A program made the translations under genes and the position numbers. The notes below the pieces were generated by a model. That model searched no databases, was not told where the DNA came from, and saw only the letters and a list, made by a program, of their open reading frames with translations. Below, one piece after another: positions 31,016 through 40,834 of a stretch of DNA of 64,000 bases. The stretch spans positions 7,581,501 through 7,645,500 of the forward strand of contig JAFEKX020000001.1 of assembly GCA_016893485.2 (NCBI GenBank), written 5' to 3'. Source of the DNA: Streptomyces sp. P3. GTDB lineage: Bacteria > Actinomycetota > Actinomycetes > Streptomycetales > Streptomycetaceae. The stretch's first letter is position 1. Each line of letters opens with the position of its first letter.

Positions 31016-32428
31016 ATGAGACGTGTGTACGCAATCCTCGTCGCCCTGTGCTGTGCGCTCGCCGCGGCGCTGGTGACCGCGGGACCGGCGCAGGCCGCGG
31101 CCCAGACCATCACCAACGGCACGCAGTTCACGGACACTTCGGGTAACCCCGTGCACGCGCACGGCGGCGGGGTGATCAAGGTCGGCAGCTACTACTACTG
31201 GTTCGGCGAGGACCGCAACGCCGACAACACCTTCAAGTACGTGGACGCGTACCGCTCCACGGACCTGAAGAACTGGGAGTTCCGCAACCACGTCCTGACC
31301 CAGTCCAGCGCCTCCGAGCTGGGCACCGCGTACATCGAGCGGCCGAAGGTCGTCTACAACGCGTCCACCGGCAAGTTCGTGATGTGGATGCACAAGGAGA
31401 ACGGCGTCGACTACAGCGAGGCCAGGGCCGCCGTCGCCGTCTCCTCGACGGTGGACGGCAGTTACACCTACCAGGGCAGCTTCCAGCCGCTCGGCGACAA
31501 CATGTCCTGGGACATCACGACGTTCGTCGACACCGACGGCACCGCCTACATGGTCTCCGCCGCCAACGAGAACTACGACCTGCACATTTACCGGCTCACC
31601 GCCGACTACACCGCCATCGACAGCCTGGTCGCCAACCCGTGGGTCGGCGGCCACCGCGAGGCACCGGCCCTCTTCAAGCGCAACGGCGTCTACTTCATGC
31701 TGACTTCGGCCGCGACCGGCTGGAGCGCCAACCAGCAGCAGTACGCCACCGCCACCAGCATCAGCGGCCCGTGGACGGCGTTCACCAACGTCGGCGACTC
31801 GACCGCGTACAACTCGCAGACCGCCTACGTCCTTCCGGTCCAGGGGACTTCGGGCACCTCGTACCTCTACATGGGCGACCGCTGGGGCAACTCCTTCGGC
31901 GGCACCGTCGACGACTCCCGTTATGTATGGCTGCCGTTGACGTTCCCGACCACGACCTCGATGTCCATGGCGTCCTGGTACCCGGAGGTGTCGATCGACA
32001 CGGCCGCCGGCACGATCACCGGTACGAGCGCGACGTACAACACGCTCATCGCCCGCAACAGCGCCAAGTGCGCGGACGTGGCGAACCAGTCGTTGTGGCA
32101 GGGCGTCGCGATCAGCCAGTACACCTGCAACGGCGGCACCAACCAGAAGTGGTGGTTCAAGGACCTCGGCACCGGCTACTACGAACTCATGGGCCGGGGC
32201 AGCTCGTTGTGCCTCCAGGAGAACGCCACGAACGTGACCCAGGAGAACTGCACCGGCGCCACCGCCCAGCAGTGGAGCCTCACCACGTCCGGCAGCTACG
32301 TCCTGGTGAAGGCCAGGACGAGCGGCGAGTGCCTGGACGTGTCGGGCGCGTCCACCGCCAACTCCGCCGCGATCATCACGTACACATGCAGCGGAGCGAC
32401 CAACCAGCAGTGGACGCGCGGTAGTTGA
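31016..32428 (+). CDS. Secreted GH43-family galactanase-like enzyme with ricin-type (CBM13) domain
   Basis: The protein of 470 residues has a signal peptide (VALCCALAAALVTAGPAQA) and a five-bladed GH43 domain with NPVHAHGGGVIKVGSYYYWF, SWDITTFVDTDGTAYMV and the likely acid in GGHREAPALFKRNGVYFM. The N-terminal FTDTSGNPVHAHGGG pattern fits exo-beta-1,3-galactanases. From about residue 345 it carries a ricin B-like beta-trefoil (CADVANQSLWQGVAISQYTC, CLDVSGASTANSAAIITYTC). The frame is intact. The start ATG at 31016 follows GGAGAGG. It is divergent from the surface protein, so both may answer to the same signal. Confidence 0.85.
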   Translation: MRRVYAILVALCCALAAALVTAGPAQAAAQTITNGTQFTDTSGNPVHAHGGGVIKVGSYYYWFGEDRNADNTFKYVDAYRSTDLKNWEFRNHVLTQSSASELGTAYIERPKVVYNASTGKFVMWMHKENGVDYSEARAAVAVSSTVDGSYTYQGSFQPLGDNMSWDITTFVDTDGTAYMVSAANENYDLHIYRLTADYTAIDSLVANPWVGGHREAPALFKRNGVYFMLTSAATGWSANQQQYATATSISGPWTAFTNVGDSTAYNSQTAYVLPVQGTSGTSYLYMGDRWGNSFGGTVDDSRYVWLPLTFPTTTSMSMASWYPEVSIDTAAGTITGTSATYNTLIARNSAKCADVANQSLWQGVAISQYTCNGGTNQKWWFKDLGTGYYELMGRGSSLCLQENATNVTQENCTGATAQQWSLTTSGSYVLVKARTSGECLDVSGASTANSAAIITYTCSGATNQQWTRGS

Positions 32429-32429
32429 G

Positions 32430-32690
32430 CGCGGATCGTACTCGAGGAAGCGGGCGTTCTTCCACGATGCCGTAGGTCTCCGCGGAGCTGGTGTTGGGTG
32501 CCGACGGGAAGCCGTTGAGACCGCCCGCGGCGTCGCCCGAGTAGGCGATGACGACGTCCTCGGCATTGCCCGTGGCGCCCTTGACGGTCAACCCCGTCTT
32601 CCCGGACGCACGTTGACGATCTCGGTGTGCGTGCCCTTCGCGACGGAGATCGTGCCTCCGGCAGCGGCGGTGCGTGCTCGGCTCGGTCAT
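32430..32690 (-). pseudogene. Pectinesterase remnant
   Basis: On the minus strand AAAGGTISVAKGTHTEIVNV and KTGLTVKGATGNAEDVVIAY match the N-terminal beta-helix start of bacterial pectinesterases, and WKNARFLEYDPRS matches their C-terminal end, but the roughly 230 residues between are absent. It sits between a galactanase and a rhamnogalacturonan lyase, so a once-functional pectin enzyme makes sense. A real deletion and an assembly collapse cannot be told apart here. Confidence 0.6.
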
Positions 32691-32728
32691 GCCGACAAGT
32701 CGCCGCGCCCCGCCGGGAGGTGCCGTCT

Positions 32729-34407
32729 TCAGGCGAGCAGGTCGATCGCGTCGACGGACGTGCCCGCGCTGAGGAACGACGTCGTGCCCGATCCGCTCGC
32801 CACGTAGATCTTCAGCGTGTTGTAGGCGCCGGCGTCCGTCAGCCAGGCCGACGCCGGAACGCTGTACGTGAACGTGTAGTTGTTGCCCCGGTACGAGCCC
32901 ACGGTCAGCGACCGGGTGCTCGGCTGGGTCGGCGGCGAGGGGACGGCCGAGGTCCAGGTGTCGTTGACGACGACCTGCGGCCGGCCGTTCGCGTACGCCG
33001 TCGTCACCCCGATGCGCAGGGGTGCGCGGCACTCGACTGGGCGGCCGTCAGCTTGAAGTACACGGTGATGCCGCTGTTGACGTCCTTCCACAGATAGCAG
33101 GGGAACGCCGAGGTCTCCGTCCCGCTGCCGACGACGACGTTCCCGGTCCAAGGCGCGGCCCGTACGTCCGAGGGGTGCGCGTACGTCATCAGGTCCGCGT
33201 TCTTGAACCCGCTCGGCGAACCGTCCCAGTCGCCGATCCGCCAGATCGCGCTCGCGTTGGACGGGTCGTTCGAGGCCGGGATCGCGATGCTGTTCAGCGT
33301 CGTCGTCCCGCCCGCGGTGACCGCCACCGAGCTGGTGTGGACGGCGAGTTCACCCTTGAACACGGTCAGCGTGTACGTCCCCGGCAGCACCCCGCGATCG
33401 AGAAGTAGCCGTCCGAGGCCCGTGCCGAACCCCCAGTACTGCGCGGCCGAGTTGGCGAGCCCGACCGTGTACGCGTACGCCGTGTCGCGCCCGGTGATGC
33501 CCACACCCGCGACCCGGCCCCGCGAACTCGCCGCCGTGTAGCCGGAGATGCCGAGCCCATCGGCCCACGAGCTGGTGAGGTTGGCGTGGTAGAGCGACGA
33601 GGAGGGCGCGCCACCGTCGGTGAGGGCGATGACGTACGGGCCCTGGAGGCCGAAGCGCTGCGCCTCGGTCTGGTTCTCGCCGTAGTGCAGGATCTCGTAC
33701 AACCCGCCGCCGTCCGCGCTCTGGTGGCGCAGCAGCGAGCGGTAGAACGGGCCGCCGGACGCCTTCTCGTGGTTGCTGCGGACGACCCACAGGCCGACGC
33801 TGCCGGTGGTCCAGCCGACGTAGTCGTAGTCGATGACCCGGTTCTTCGCGTAGTGCTTGGAGCGGGTCTGGCCGTCGGACTTCTCGAAGACGTCCGCCGA
33901 CTCGATGGTCGTCGGCGCGTAAGTGTAGGAATCCGGCTGGTCGTTGAGGAACAGGCCGGCCTTCACCCGCACGATGTAGCGGGTCGCGCTGACCGAGGTG
34001 TCGGCCTTGTTGGTCCACAGGTAGACGTTGTTCTCGCCGCTGCGGGCCGCGTAGTAGTGCTTCAGCGTGCCGTGCGTGACGGAGATCAGGATCGTCGTGC
34101 CGGACTGCGCGATCGTCACCGTGGACGCGCCGAGGCCGGACTCGACATGCGAGTTCATGCCGCCGTAGCCCTGGTACTCGGTGCCCTTGTAGAGCAGCGA
34201 GGTCAGATCGCCGTTCGTCTTGCTGACCTTGAAGACCAGGCTCGCGCCGGTGTCGACGACGTAGTTCGAGCCGTCGTCGGTGTAGCCGAAGCTCGCGGCC
34301 GACGCGCTTTCGGCGAGCGGCCCGGCGAGCGCCGCCGAACCGGCCGTGGCCGCCGTGCCGAGGACGAAGGTGCGGCGGCGAACCGGTCTGTTCACGGAGC
34401 CGGACAT
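32729..34407 (-). CDS. Secreted PL4 rhamnogalacturonan lyase
   Basis: The protein of about 560 residues begins with a twin-arginine signal (RPVRRRTFVLGTAATAGSAA). It has the polysaccharide lyase family 4 layout: a beta-sandwich catalytic domain (FKVSKTNGDLTSLLYKGTEY, DYDYVGWTTGSVGLWVVRSN), an Fn3-like middle domain (PGTYTLTVFKGELAVHTSSV) and a carbohydrate-binding C-terminal domain (YTFTYSVPASAWLTDAG). PL4 enzymes cleave the rhamnogalacturonan I backbone by beta-elimination. One base is missing near 33018. The start ATG at 34407 follows GAAGGAGG. It is divergent from the CE12 esterase, sharing LacI-type palindromes. Confidence 0.86.
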
Positions 34408-34467
34408 GGGGGTGCCTCCTTCGGGAGGTGGGGGTGCGGGTGCTTTGGAGCGTGGCAGTTGAATCGA

Positions 34468-34477
34468 TTTCGCGAAA
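34468..34477. promoter_or_regulatory. TTTCGCGAAA palindrome in the PL4-CE12 gap
   Basis: A perfect 10-bp palindrome lies 61 bp before the lyase ATG, between two divergent pectin genes. It has the CG-centred form of LacI-family operators. Confidence 0.45.
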
Positions 34478-34526
34478 GGGCTTTCACGCCCTTGGAGTTG
34501 GTGAGGATGTGAAAACTTGCCGGGCT

Positions 34527-34543
34527 CTGGAAAGCGCTTGTCC
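34527..34543. promoter_or_regulatory. LacI/cre-like operator in the PL4-CE12 gap
   Basis: CTGGAAAGCGCTTGTCC has a perfect AAGCGCTT core with GGA and TCC flanks and lies 52 bp before the esterase ATG. Confidence 0.5.
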
Positions 34544-34594
34544 GGAGCGGTACGGTCCTCCGCCAGGCCTTGTCGTCGGACGGAGGAGCCACGC

Positions 34595-35635
34595 ATGAGA
34601 CGTTTCACCATCGCCCTGCTGGCCGCACTGACCCTGAGCACCGCCCTGTCGGCCGCGCCCGCCCAGGCACACGACCGCACACCCCCGCTCGGCCTCGCCA
34701 ACTGCACCGCCACCGCGTGCCACTTCGACGTCCCGCCCGGCACCTACGACGTCACGGTCCGCCTCGGCGGCACGGCGGCGGCAAGTACGGCCATCAGCGG
34801 CGAGACCCGGCGCTCCCTGCTCCCCGAGACCGCCACCGCCGCCGACCACACCGTGACCCGCGCCTTCACGGTCGACGTCCGCACCCCGAAGGCGAACCCA
34901 CCGGCCCCGACGGCACCCCGGCCTCGACCTCACCCTCGGCGGCACCGCCCCCGCGCTCGCCGATATCCGCGTCACACCCGCGCTCCACGCCCGCCGGATC
35001 ATCCTCATCGGCGACTCCACGGTATGCGACCAGCCGGGCGACCCGTACTCGGGCTGGGGTCAACAACTGCCACAGTTCCTCCGGAAGGGCGTCTCGGTCG
35101 CCAACTACGCGGATTCCGGGAGAGTACGGTCACCTATCTGGAGAATCCCCTGCTGTGGGCGACGGTTGAGCCGCTGATCCGCCCCGGCGACCTCGTCCTC
35201 GTCCAACTCGCCCACAACGACAAGACCACCGATGAGGCGACCTACCGCGCGAACTTGGAAACGCTCGTAAGGGGTATCCGTGACAGGGGAGGCCGTCCGG
35301 TTCTCGTGACACCGATCGTCCGCCGCTGGTTCAATGCCGACGGCACACTGGACAACGACACCGCGCTGCTGGTGAACGGGCTAGGCGTCGACCTTCCGGG
35401 CGTCATCCGCTCGGTCGCCGCCGCCGAGAGGGTAACGCTCGTGGACCTTACGGCGCAGACCAAGGCGCTGGCGGAATCGCTGGGAGTGGAAGGCTCGAAG
35501 GCGATCTACCTCTACAACGAGAAGAAGGACAACACGCACACCTCCGCGCACGGCGCCACCGTGTACGCGGGCCTGGTCCGCGACGCGCTCGTCGCCCGGC
35601 ATCTGCTGCCGGAGGACCGGGTACGAGTGGGGTGA
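34595..35635 (+). CDS. Secreted rhamnogalacturonan acetylesterase (CE12, SGNH hydrolase)
   Basis: The protein of about 350 residues has a signal peptide (FTIALLAALTLSTALSAAPA), an N-terminal beta domain (CHFDVPPGTYDVTVRLGG), and an SGNH catalytic domain with the block I serine in IILIGDSTVCDQ, block III LVQLAHNDKTT and the Asp-His pair in KKDNTHTSAHGATVYA. These match CE12 rhamnogalacturonan acetylesterases, which remove acetyl groups from the RG-I backbone and so prepare it for the PL4 lyase encoded next to it. About three base losses between 34900 and 35130 are corrected. The ATG at 34595 follows GGAGGAG. Confidence 0.86.
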   Translation: MRRFTIALLAALTLSTALSAAPAQAHDRTPPLGLANCTATACHFDVPPGTYDVTVRLGGTAAASTAISGETRRSLLPETATAADHTVTRAFTVDVRTPKANPPAPTAPRPRPHPRRHRPRARRYPRHTRAPRPPDHPHRRLHGMRPAGRPVLGLGSTTATVPPEGRLGRQLRGFRESTVTYLENPLLWATVEPLIRPGDLVLVQLAHNDKTTDEATYRANLETLVRGIRDRGGRPVLVTPIVRRWFNADGTLDNDTALLVNGLGVDLPGVIRSVAAAERVTLVDLTAQTKALAESLGVEGSKAIYLYNEKKDNTHTSAHGATVYAGLVRDALVARHLLPEDRVRVG

Positions 35636-35648
35636 GACCCGAAAGACC

Positions 35649-35684
35649 CCTGGGGCGTTCCGACCGGAACCGGGGCGCCCCAGG
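35649..35684 (+). terminator. Hairpin between the CE12 and DUF2264 genes
   Basis: CCTGGGGCG and CGCCCCAGG form a 9-bp perfect stem with an 18-nt loop that itself holds TTCC/GGAA. It starts 14 nt after the esterase stop, a likely terminator or attenuator before the DUF2264 gene. Confidence 0.55.
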
Positions 35685-35712
35685 TTCCACCCTCCAGCGT
35701 GAGAGCGAGCCG

Positions 35713-37415
35713 ATGCACCTGCCCTCCGACGACCGCGCGTCGAGCCCCGCACCGGCTTCACCCGCGCCCACTGGGAGACGACGGCCGACGCCCTCCTCGC
35801 CGCCGTGGAGCCGTACGCGACCGAGGACCGCGCGCTCTACCACCTCCCGGCACCCACACCAGCCACTCCGGCAGGCTCTCCGACGGCCTGGAGGGCTACG
35901 CCCGCACCCTCCTGCTGGCCGCCCTCCGCCGCGACGAGACGGCACTGGAGCGCTACGCCGACGGCCTCGCCGCAGGCGTAGCGGGCGTCTGGCCGAGCAT
36001 CGAGGACCGCAGCCAGCCGCTGGTCGAGGCGGCCTCGGTCGCCCTCGCCCTGCGCCTGACCCGCCCCCTCCTCTGGGACCGCCTCGACGACCCCGTACGA
36101 CAGCGCGCGGCGGACTGGCTCGCCGACGCCCTCACCGCCGAACCCTGGCCCTGCAACTGGGAGTTGTTCCCCGTCACGGTCGGCGGCTTCCTCCAGGACG
36201 TCGGCCACGAGGTCGACGCCTCCCGCAAGGCGATCGACCGGGGCCTGTCGCGCATCGAGGACTGGTACGTCGGCGACGGCTGGTACACCGACGGCGACGG
36301 CCGCAAGTTCGACTACTACAACGGCTGGGCGATGCACCTCTACCCGGTCCTGCACGCCTGGCTCGCCGACGACCCCCGCCTCCTCGACCTCTACGGCGGA
36401 CGCCTGGAACGCCATCTCGCCGACTACGCCCGCCTGTTCGGCGCCGACGGCGCCCCGATGCTCCAGGGCCGCTCCCTCACCTACCGCTTCGCGACCGCGG
36501 CCCCGCTGTGGCTCGGCGCGCTGACGGGCCGTACGCCGCTCCCGGCAGGGGAGACCCGGCGGCTGGCGTCGGGCGCCCTGAAGTACTTCCTGGAGCGCGA
36601 CGCGGTCGACGCCGACGGCCTGCTCACCCTCGGCTGGCACGGCCCCAACGAGGCGTTCCTGCAGAGCTATTCGGGTCCCGCCTCCCCCGTACTGGGCGAG
36701 CAAGGCCTTCCTCGGCCTGCTCCTCCCGCCGGACCACGAGGTCTGGACGGCGACGGAGGAACCGGGCCCGGCGGAACGGGAGGACGCGATCACGCCGGTC
36801 GCGCCCGCCAACTGGCTGCTTCAGTCGACCAGTTCGGACGGCCTCGTCCGCCTCCACAACCACGGCAGCGAGGACGTCCGCTACGACCCGTACTACACGC
36901 GCCTCGCCTACTCCACGGTGACGGAGCCCTCGTCGTCGTACGACAACAGCGTGATCGTCGGCGGCGATCCGAGCCGTACGGAGATCGTGCCGCTGGGGGT
37001 GGGGAGGGCTGGGTAGCCTCCCGGCACACGGCGGCCGACGGGGCTCACGTGGTCAGCCTGGTGGTGGCCGAGGGGGCGGTGGAGGTGCGGGCCCATCTGG
37101 TGGTGGGCGCGGCGCGGGGACGACCGTGCGGGTCACGGGGTGGCGGGCGGGGAGTCGGCTGTGGCCGAACTCGCCTCCCTGCACGGGTTGTTGGAGGGCG
37201 AAGGTGTGATCGGTGACGGTCCCACCCTGTTCGTCGCGCTGGTCCGGCTCACGGCGGAGCCGGACCCCCGTCCCCTCGCGGACCTGGTGGCCGTGGAGAT
37301 CGACGGGGATCACGGCCTCTCCGTTCAGTGGACCGACGGCAGGCGGGTGGGCTTCCGCTTCACGGAGCCGGCCGGGCGCCCCGGAGGCTCGTCGTGGTCG
37401 GTGACGCCCCGTTGA
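35713..37415 (+). CDS. DUF2264 domain protein, heavily frameshifted in this assembly
   Basis: The protein of about 570 residues matches DUF2264, an (alpha/alpha)6-barrel-like family tied to uronic acid and pectin use. Visible segments are GTHTSHSGRLSDGLEGYART, NWELFPVTVGGFLQDVGHEV, DWYVGDGWYTDGDGRKFDYY, WHGPNEAFLQSYSGPASP and WVASRHTAADGAHVVSLVV. The start is taken as ATG at 35713 (MHLPSDDR). Around seven base losses are needed, at both ends of the gene. It follows the CE12 esterase. The exact reaction is not known. The 192 nt downstream (37416-37607) hold nothing I recognise. Confidence 0.78.
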
Positions 37416-37607
37416 ACGGGGTCGCGTAGGTCGGCGTGACCGGGGCGCAGGCCCAGATCAGGGTGCCGTTCTTGAGGACGCCCTGGCACCGCCGATCCGG
37501 GCGGTCGCCGACCTGTCCGCGCCCTCAGCCCTGCCGTTCCAGTCGATCCGCCGCCGCTGCCGTGGTCCGTCGCCGCGGTCGCGTACCAGGCACCGCCGAG
37601 GTCTCCG

Positions 37608-38179
37608 TCAGCCCTCGCCCGGCCACCGTGTCAGCGCCACGTGCAGCGCGTCGACCGCCCGCTCCCACGACACCCGCACATCACGGGACGCGCCGAAGCC
37701 GCCGGTGGACTCCAGGGCGCAGTAGCCGTGGAACGTACTCCTCAACAGCCGTACGGCGTCGGTGAGATCGGGTTCCTCCAGGCCGTAGGCGCGCAGCATG
37801 CCGTAGGTGATCTCGGCGGTGCGGCGCAGGGCGGGGAGTCGGCGACCAGGGCCTGGTCGATGCGGATCTGGGTGGCCGCGTACCGGCCCGGGTGCTCCAG
37901 GGCGTAGGAGCGGTAGGCGTCGGCGAAGGCGCCGAGGGCGGCCCGGCCGGCGCGGCCGGCGACCGCTACCGCGATGCGGTCGATCAGTTCGCCGCCCGCG
38001 AGGAACGCGACGCGGGTGCGCAGGTCCTGGAGGTTGCGGACATGCGAGTACAGGCTCGCGTCCTTCACACCGAACCGGCGGGCCAGCGCGGACAGGCTGA
38101 CGTTCTCGAAGCCGACCTCGTCGGCGAGGTCGGCGGCGGCCGACACGACCCGGTCGGCGGTGAGTCCCGCGCGTGCCAC
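37608..38179 (-). CDS. TetR-family repressor
   Basis: The protein of about 190 residues has the TetR helix-turn-helix near the start (GFENVSLSALARRFGVKDAS, LYSHVRNLQDLR), then the TetR_C_33-type ligand domain (ERAVDALHVALTRWPGEG at the end). One base is missing near 37838. It is divergent from the YhgE-like membrane protein, with a 123-bp gap, and is very likely its repressor. Confidence 0.87.
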
Positions 38180-38302
38180 GGCCCACCACCTCTTCTCTGA
38201 CCTGCGACGACGTGACCCCTAGGACAATAGCCAATAACAAGACGGGCACCCGGCGCGTTTCACCGCCGTCCCCACCGGATTCCGACTCCAGACTTGACCA
38301 CC

Positions 38303-39577
38303 ATGGACGACGACTCCGGCACCCCGCACCCACCGGCCTCCCCGCCACCGCACTGCTCGGCCGCCCCAAGCTGTGGCTGATCCCCACCGTGCTCACCGGC
38401 CTGCTCGCATTCCTGCTGTCCCTCCTCTACATGGGCGGCATCGTCAACCCCAACCGCGAGCTGAACGCGCTGCCCATCGCCCTCGTAAACGGCGACACGG
38501 GCAAGCCCCTCACCGGGCAGCAGCAGAACGTCGGCACCCAGATCGCCCACTCCATCGCGACCAACTCCGCCAGCCGCGCGGCCGGTTGGCGTCAACTCAC
38601 CAGAGCCCGGGCGCAGGACGAACTCGACGCCGGAAAGGTCTACGGCGCCCTGGTCATCCCCGCCGACTTCACGAACTCCGTCGCCGCGCTCACCACCGCG
38701 AACGCCACCACCCGCCCCACGATCACCGTGCTGACCAACCCCGGCAAGGGCAGTCTCGGCTCCTCGCTCGCCAGCCGGATCAGCACCACCGCGGCCCAGC
38801 AGGCCTCCCTGGCCATCGGCAAGCAGCTCACGGCGGCGGCACCGAAGGCCGACGGCACGCAGAAACTGCTCCTCGCCGACCCCGTCGCCGTCACCACCCA
38901 GGTCGGCCATCCCATCGGCGACAACAGCGGCATCGGCCTGACCGCCTTCTACTACACCCTGCTGCTGGTCCTGGCCGGATTCATGGGCGGCAACGTCATC
39001 AGCAACGGCGTCGACACCGGCCTCGGTTACGCCGACAACGAGATCGGCCCTGGCACACCCGCCGCCCCACCGTCCCGATCAACCGCACCCAGACGCTGGT
39101 CCTGAAGATGGCCATGACCGCCGGGATCACCCTCCTCAGCGTCTCCCTGATCATGCTCGCCAGCGTCAGCATCCTCGGCATGGACGCGACCCACATCCCG
39201 CTCCTGTGGATCTACTCCTACTGCGCCGCCCTCGCCGTCGGCCTCGGCGTCCAGGCCATCAACGCCGCGTTCGGCGGGATCGGCCAGCTCATCTCGATGT
39301 TCGTGTTCATCGTCCTGGGCCTCCCGTCCTCCGGCGCGACCGTCCCCCTCCAGGCCGTCCCCGGCTTCTACCGCTCCTCTCCCACTTCGAGCCGATGCGC
39401 CAACTCAGCGACGGCGTCAGGGCGATCCTCTACTTCGACGCCCGCGGCGACGCGGGCCTCGACCGCGCGTGGACCATGATCGGGGTCGGCGCGGCAATCG
39501 GCCTGCTCTTCGGCTTCGCGATGGTCCAGTACTACGACAGGAAGGGCCACAAGCGCCTGACGCCGCAGCCTGCCTGA
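38303..39577 (+). CDS. YhgE/Pip-like (DUF3533) ABC-2-type membrane protein
   Basis: The protein of about 425 residues has an N-terminal membrane segment (LWLIPTVLTGLLAFLLSLLY), a large extracytoplasmic domain (LPIALVNGDTGKPLTGQQQN, YGALVIPADFTNSVAAL), and five C-terminal membrane segments (e.g. FYYTLLLVLAGFMGGNVIS; ITLLSVSLIMLASVSILG; LISMFVFIVLGLPSSG). This is the DUF3533/YhgE-Pip layout, related to ABC-2 permeases and often found with a TetR repressor as an efflux-like pair. Base losses near 38330, 39055 and 39378 are corrected. The substrate is unknown. Confidence 0.8.
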
Positions 39578-39594
39578 GTAGTCGACTGGTCCGG

Positions 39595-39681
39595 CCCCGC
39601 CACCGTCTCTCCTCGAACGAGGCCGGTCCCGAGCGGCTCGCGCGCGCTCGCTCAGGACCGGGGTCTCCACCGGTGGCGGGG
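39595..39681. terminator. Nested bidirectional hairpin between convergent genes
   Basis: CCCCGCCACCG (39595-39605) pairs with CGGTGGCGGGG (39671-39681), and inside it CCGGTCC (39623-39629) pairs with GGACCGG (39655-39661). It lies between the ends of the YhgE-like gene and the PASTA gene and can terminate both. Confidence 0.55.
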
Positions 39682-39685
39682 GCGG

Positions 39686-40176
39686 TCAGCCCGCGCAGAG
39701 GGTCACGTTGACGGTGTCGCCCTTGACCACGATCTTCGGGCTGTGGGGGTGAGTTCGATGACCGAGCCCGGCTTGCAGCCGGGCCCGGTCCCCTTGACGA
39801 CGGTGCCGAGCCTCAGCTGCGCCTTGAGGAACTGCTGCTTGGCGGAGTCCAGGTCCCAGCCCGTGAGGTCGACCGGGATGGGGTCCTTCGTGAGGTTGCC
39901 CAGGAGGAAGGTGGCTTTGGCGTGGTCGACTTCCGAGGCGGCGGCCGGCTTCGTCTGTGAAGTGGTGATGGACGCCAGCGCCGTGCCGCCGCCCGCCAGG
40001 ATGAGGGCGGTGGCGACACCGGCGACAAGGGTGGCGCGCCTGCGCCGGTTGCGGCGGACCATGCCGGTCGTGTCGAAGTCCGGTGAGTCGGTGGAGTGCG
40101 CGAAGTCGTTCATGGCGTTGATCAGTTCCTCTTCGAAAGGTGTGCAGCCGGAGGACCGCGGGTCGTACGAACTCAT
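39686..40176 (-). CDS. Membrane-anchored PASTA-domain protein, partner of a SigE-family sigma factor
   Basis: The protein of about 163 residues has a short cytoplasmic part (ELINAMNDFAHSTDSPDF), a basic stop (RRNRRRRATLV), one membrane segment (AGVATALILAGGGTALA) and an outside domain PVDLTGWDLDSAKQQF...KPGSVIELTP, which matches a PASTA domain. The true C-terminus (KIVVKGDTVNVTLCAG) needs one base near 39746. The ATG overlaps the sigma-factor stop, so the two are translated together. Position and topology suggest an anti-sigma or sensor role; PASTA domains in other proteins bind peptidoglycan or beta-lactams. Confidence 0.75.
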
Positions 40177-40738
40177 CGGGTTCCCTCCGTGAGCCGCTGT
40201 GGTGAAGGGGCGGAGAGTGCGGGAACTGGCTTCTCAACCGGTCGATGCCGCGCACCAGTTGGGAGCGGACGGTGCTCTGCGAGATCTTCAGGTCGGCCGC
40301 TATCTCGGCGTCCGACAGGTCGTGGAAATAGCGCAGCACGACCACCGTCCGCATCCGCATGGGCAGTTGCTGAAGCGCGCGGACCAACTGGTCCCGGCTG
40401 TCGATCCGTCCGTACTCGTCACCCGGCGCGGCCGGGTCACCCTCGACCGGATGCTGGGCCGTCCGGCGGAACCGCCGCCAACGGTCGTTGGCGAGGTTGA
40501 CCATGATCCGCCGCACATACGCGTCCGGGGCGTCCTTGGCGCTGATGGTGCGCCACTTGCGGCAGGTCCGTTCCAGGGTCTCCTGGACCAGGTCCTCCGC
40601 CGCGTCGCGGCTGCCCGTCAGGACGAGTGCGCCCCGGAACAGCGCGGCCGACCGGGCGGCGACGAATCCATGGAAGTCCTCCATCGACTCGGCGTCGCCG
40701 CGCGCCGTGCCCGCTGCCCACTTGGCTGCCAGATCCAC
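40173..40738 (-). CDS. SigE-family RNA polymerase sigma factor
   Basis: The protein of about 188 residues shows region 2 (FHGFVAARSAALFRGALVLT, AEDLVQETLERTCRKW) and region 4 (LPMRMRTVVVLRYFHDLSDA, EIAADLKISQSTVRSQLVRG) of the SigE family (SigE70-like, group ECF) in actinobacteria. The start is GTG at 40738 behind AGGAG; one base near 40215 is missing and the corrected end (SPQRLTEGTR) overlaps the PASTA gene (ATGA). It likely directs transcription of its own operon in response to a cell-envelope signal. Confidence 0.85.
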
Positions 40739-40834
40739 ACGCTCCTCCCTTCCTGTCACCCCTCCTCGACGGGGAAACAGGCGGATCTGCTGCACGCCAC
40801 TTCCGAGACCTGGGTCACAACTCCCGTGGTCTGC

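Noticed and set aside
37416-37607. Possible gene between the DUF2264 and TetR genes
   Set aside because: No frame shows a recognisable family or a ribosome site.
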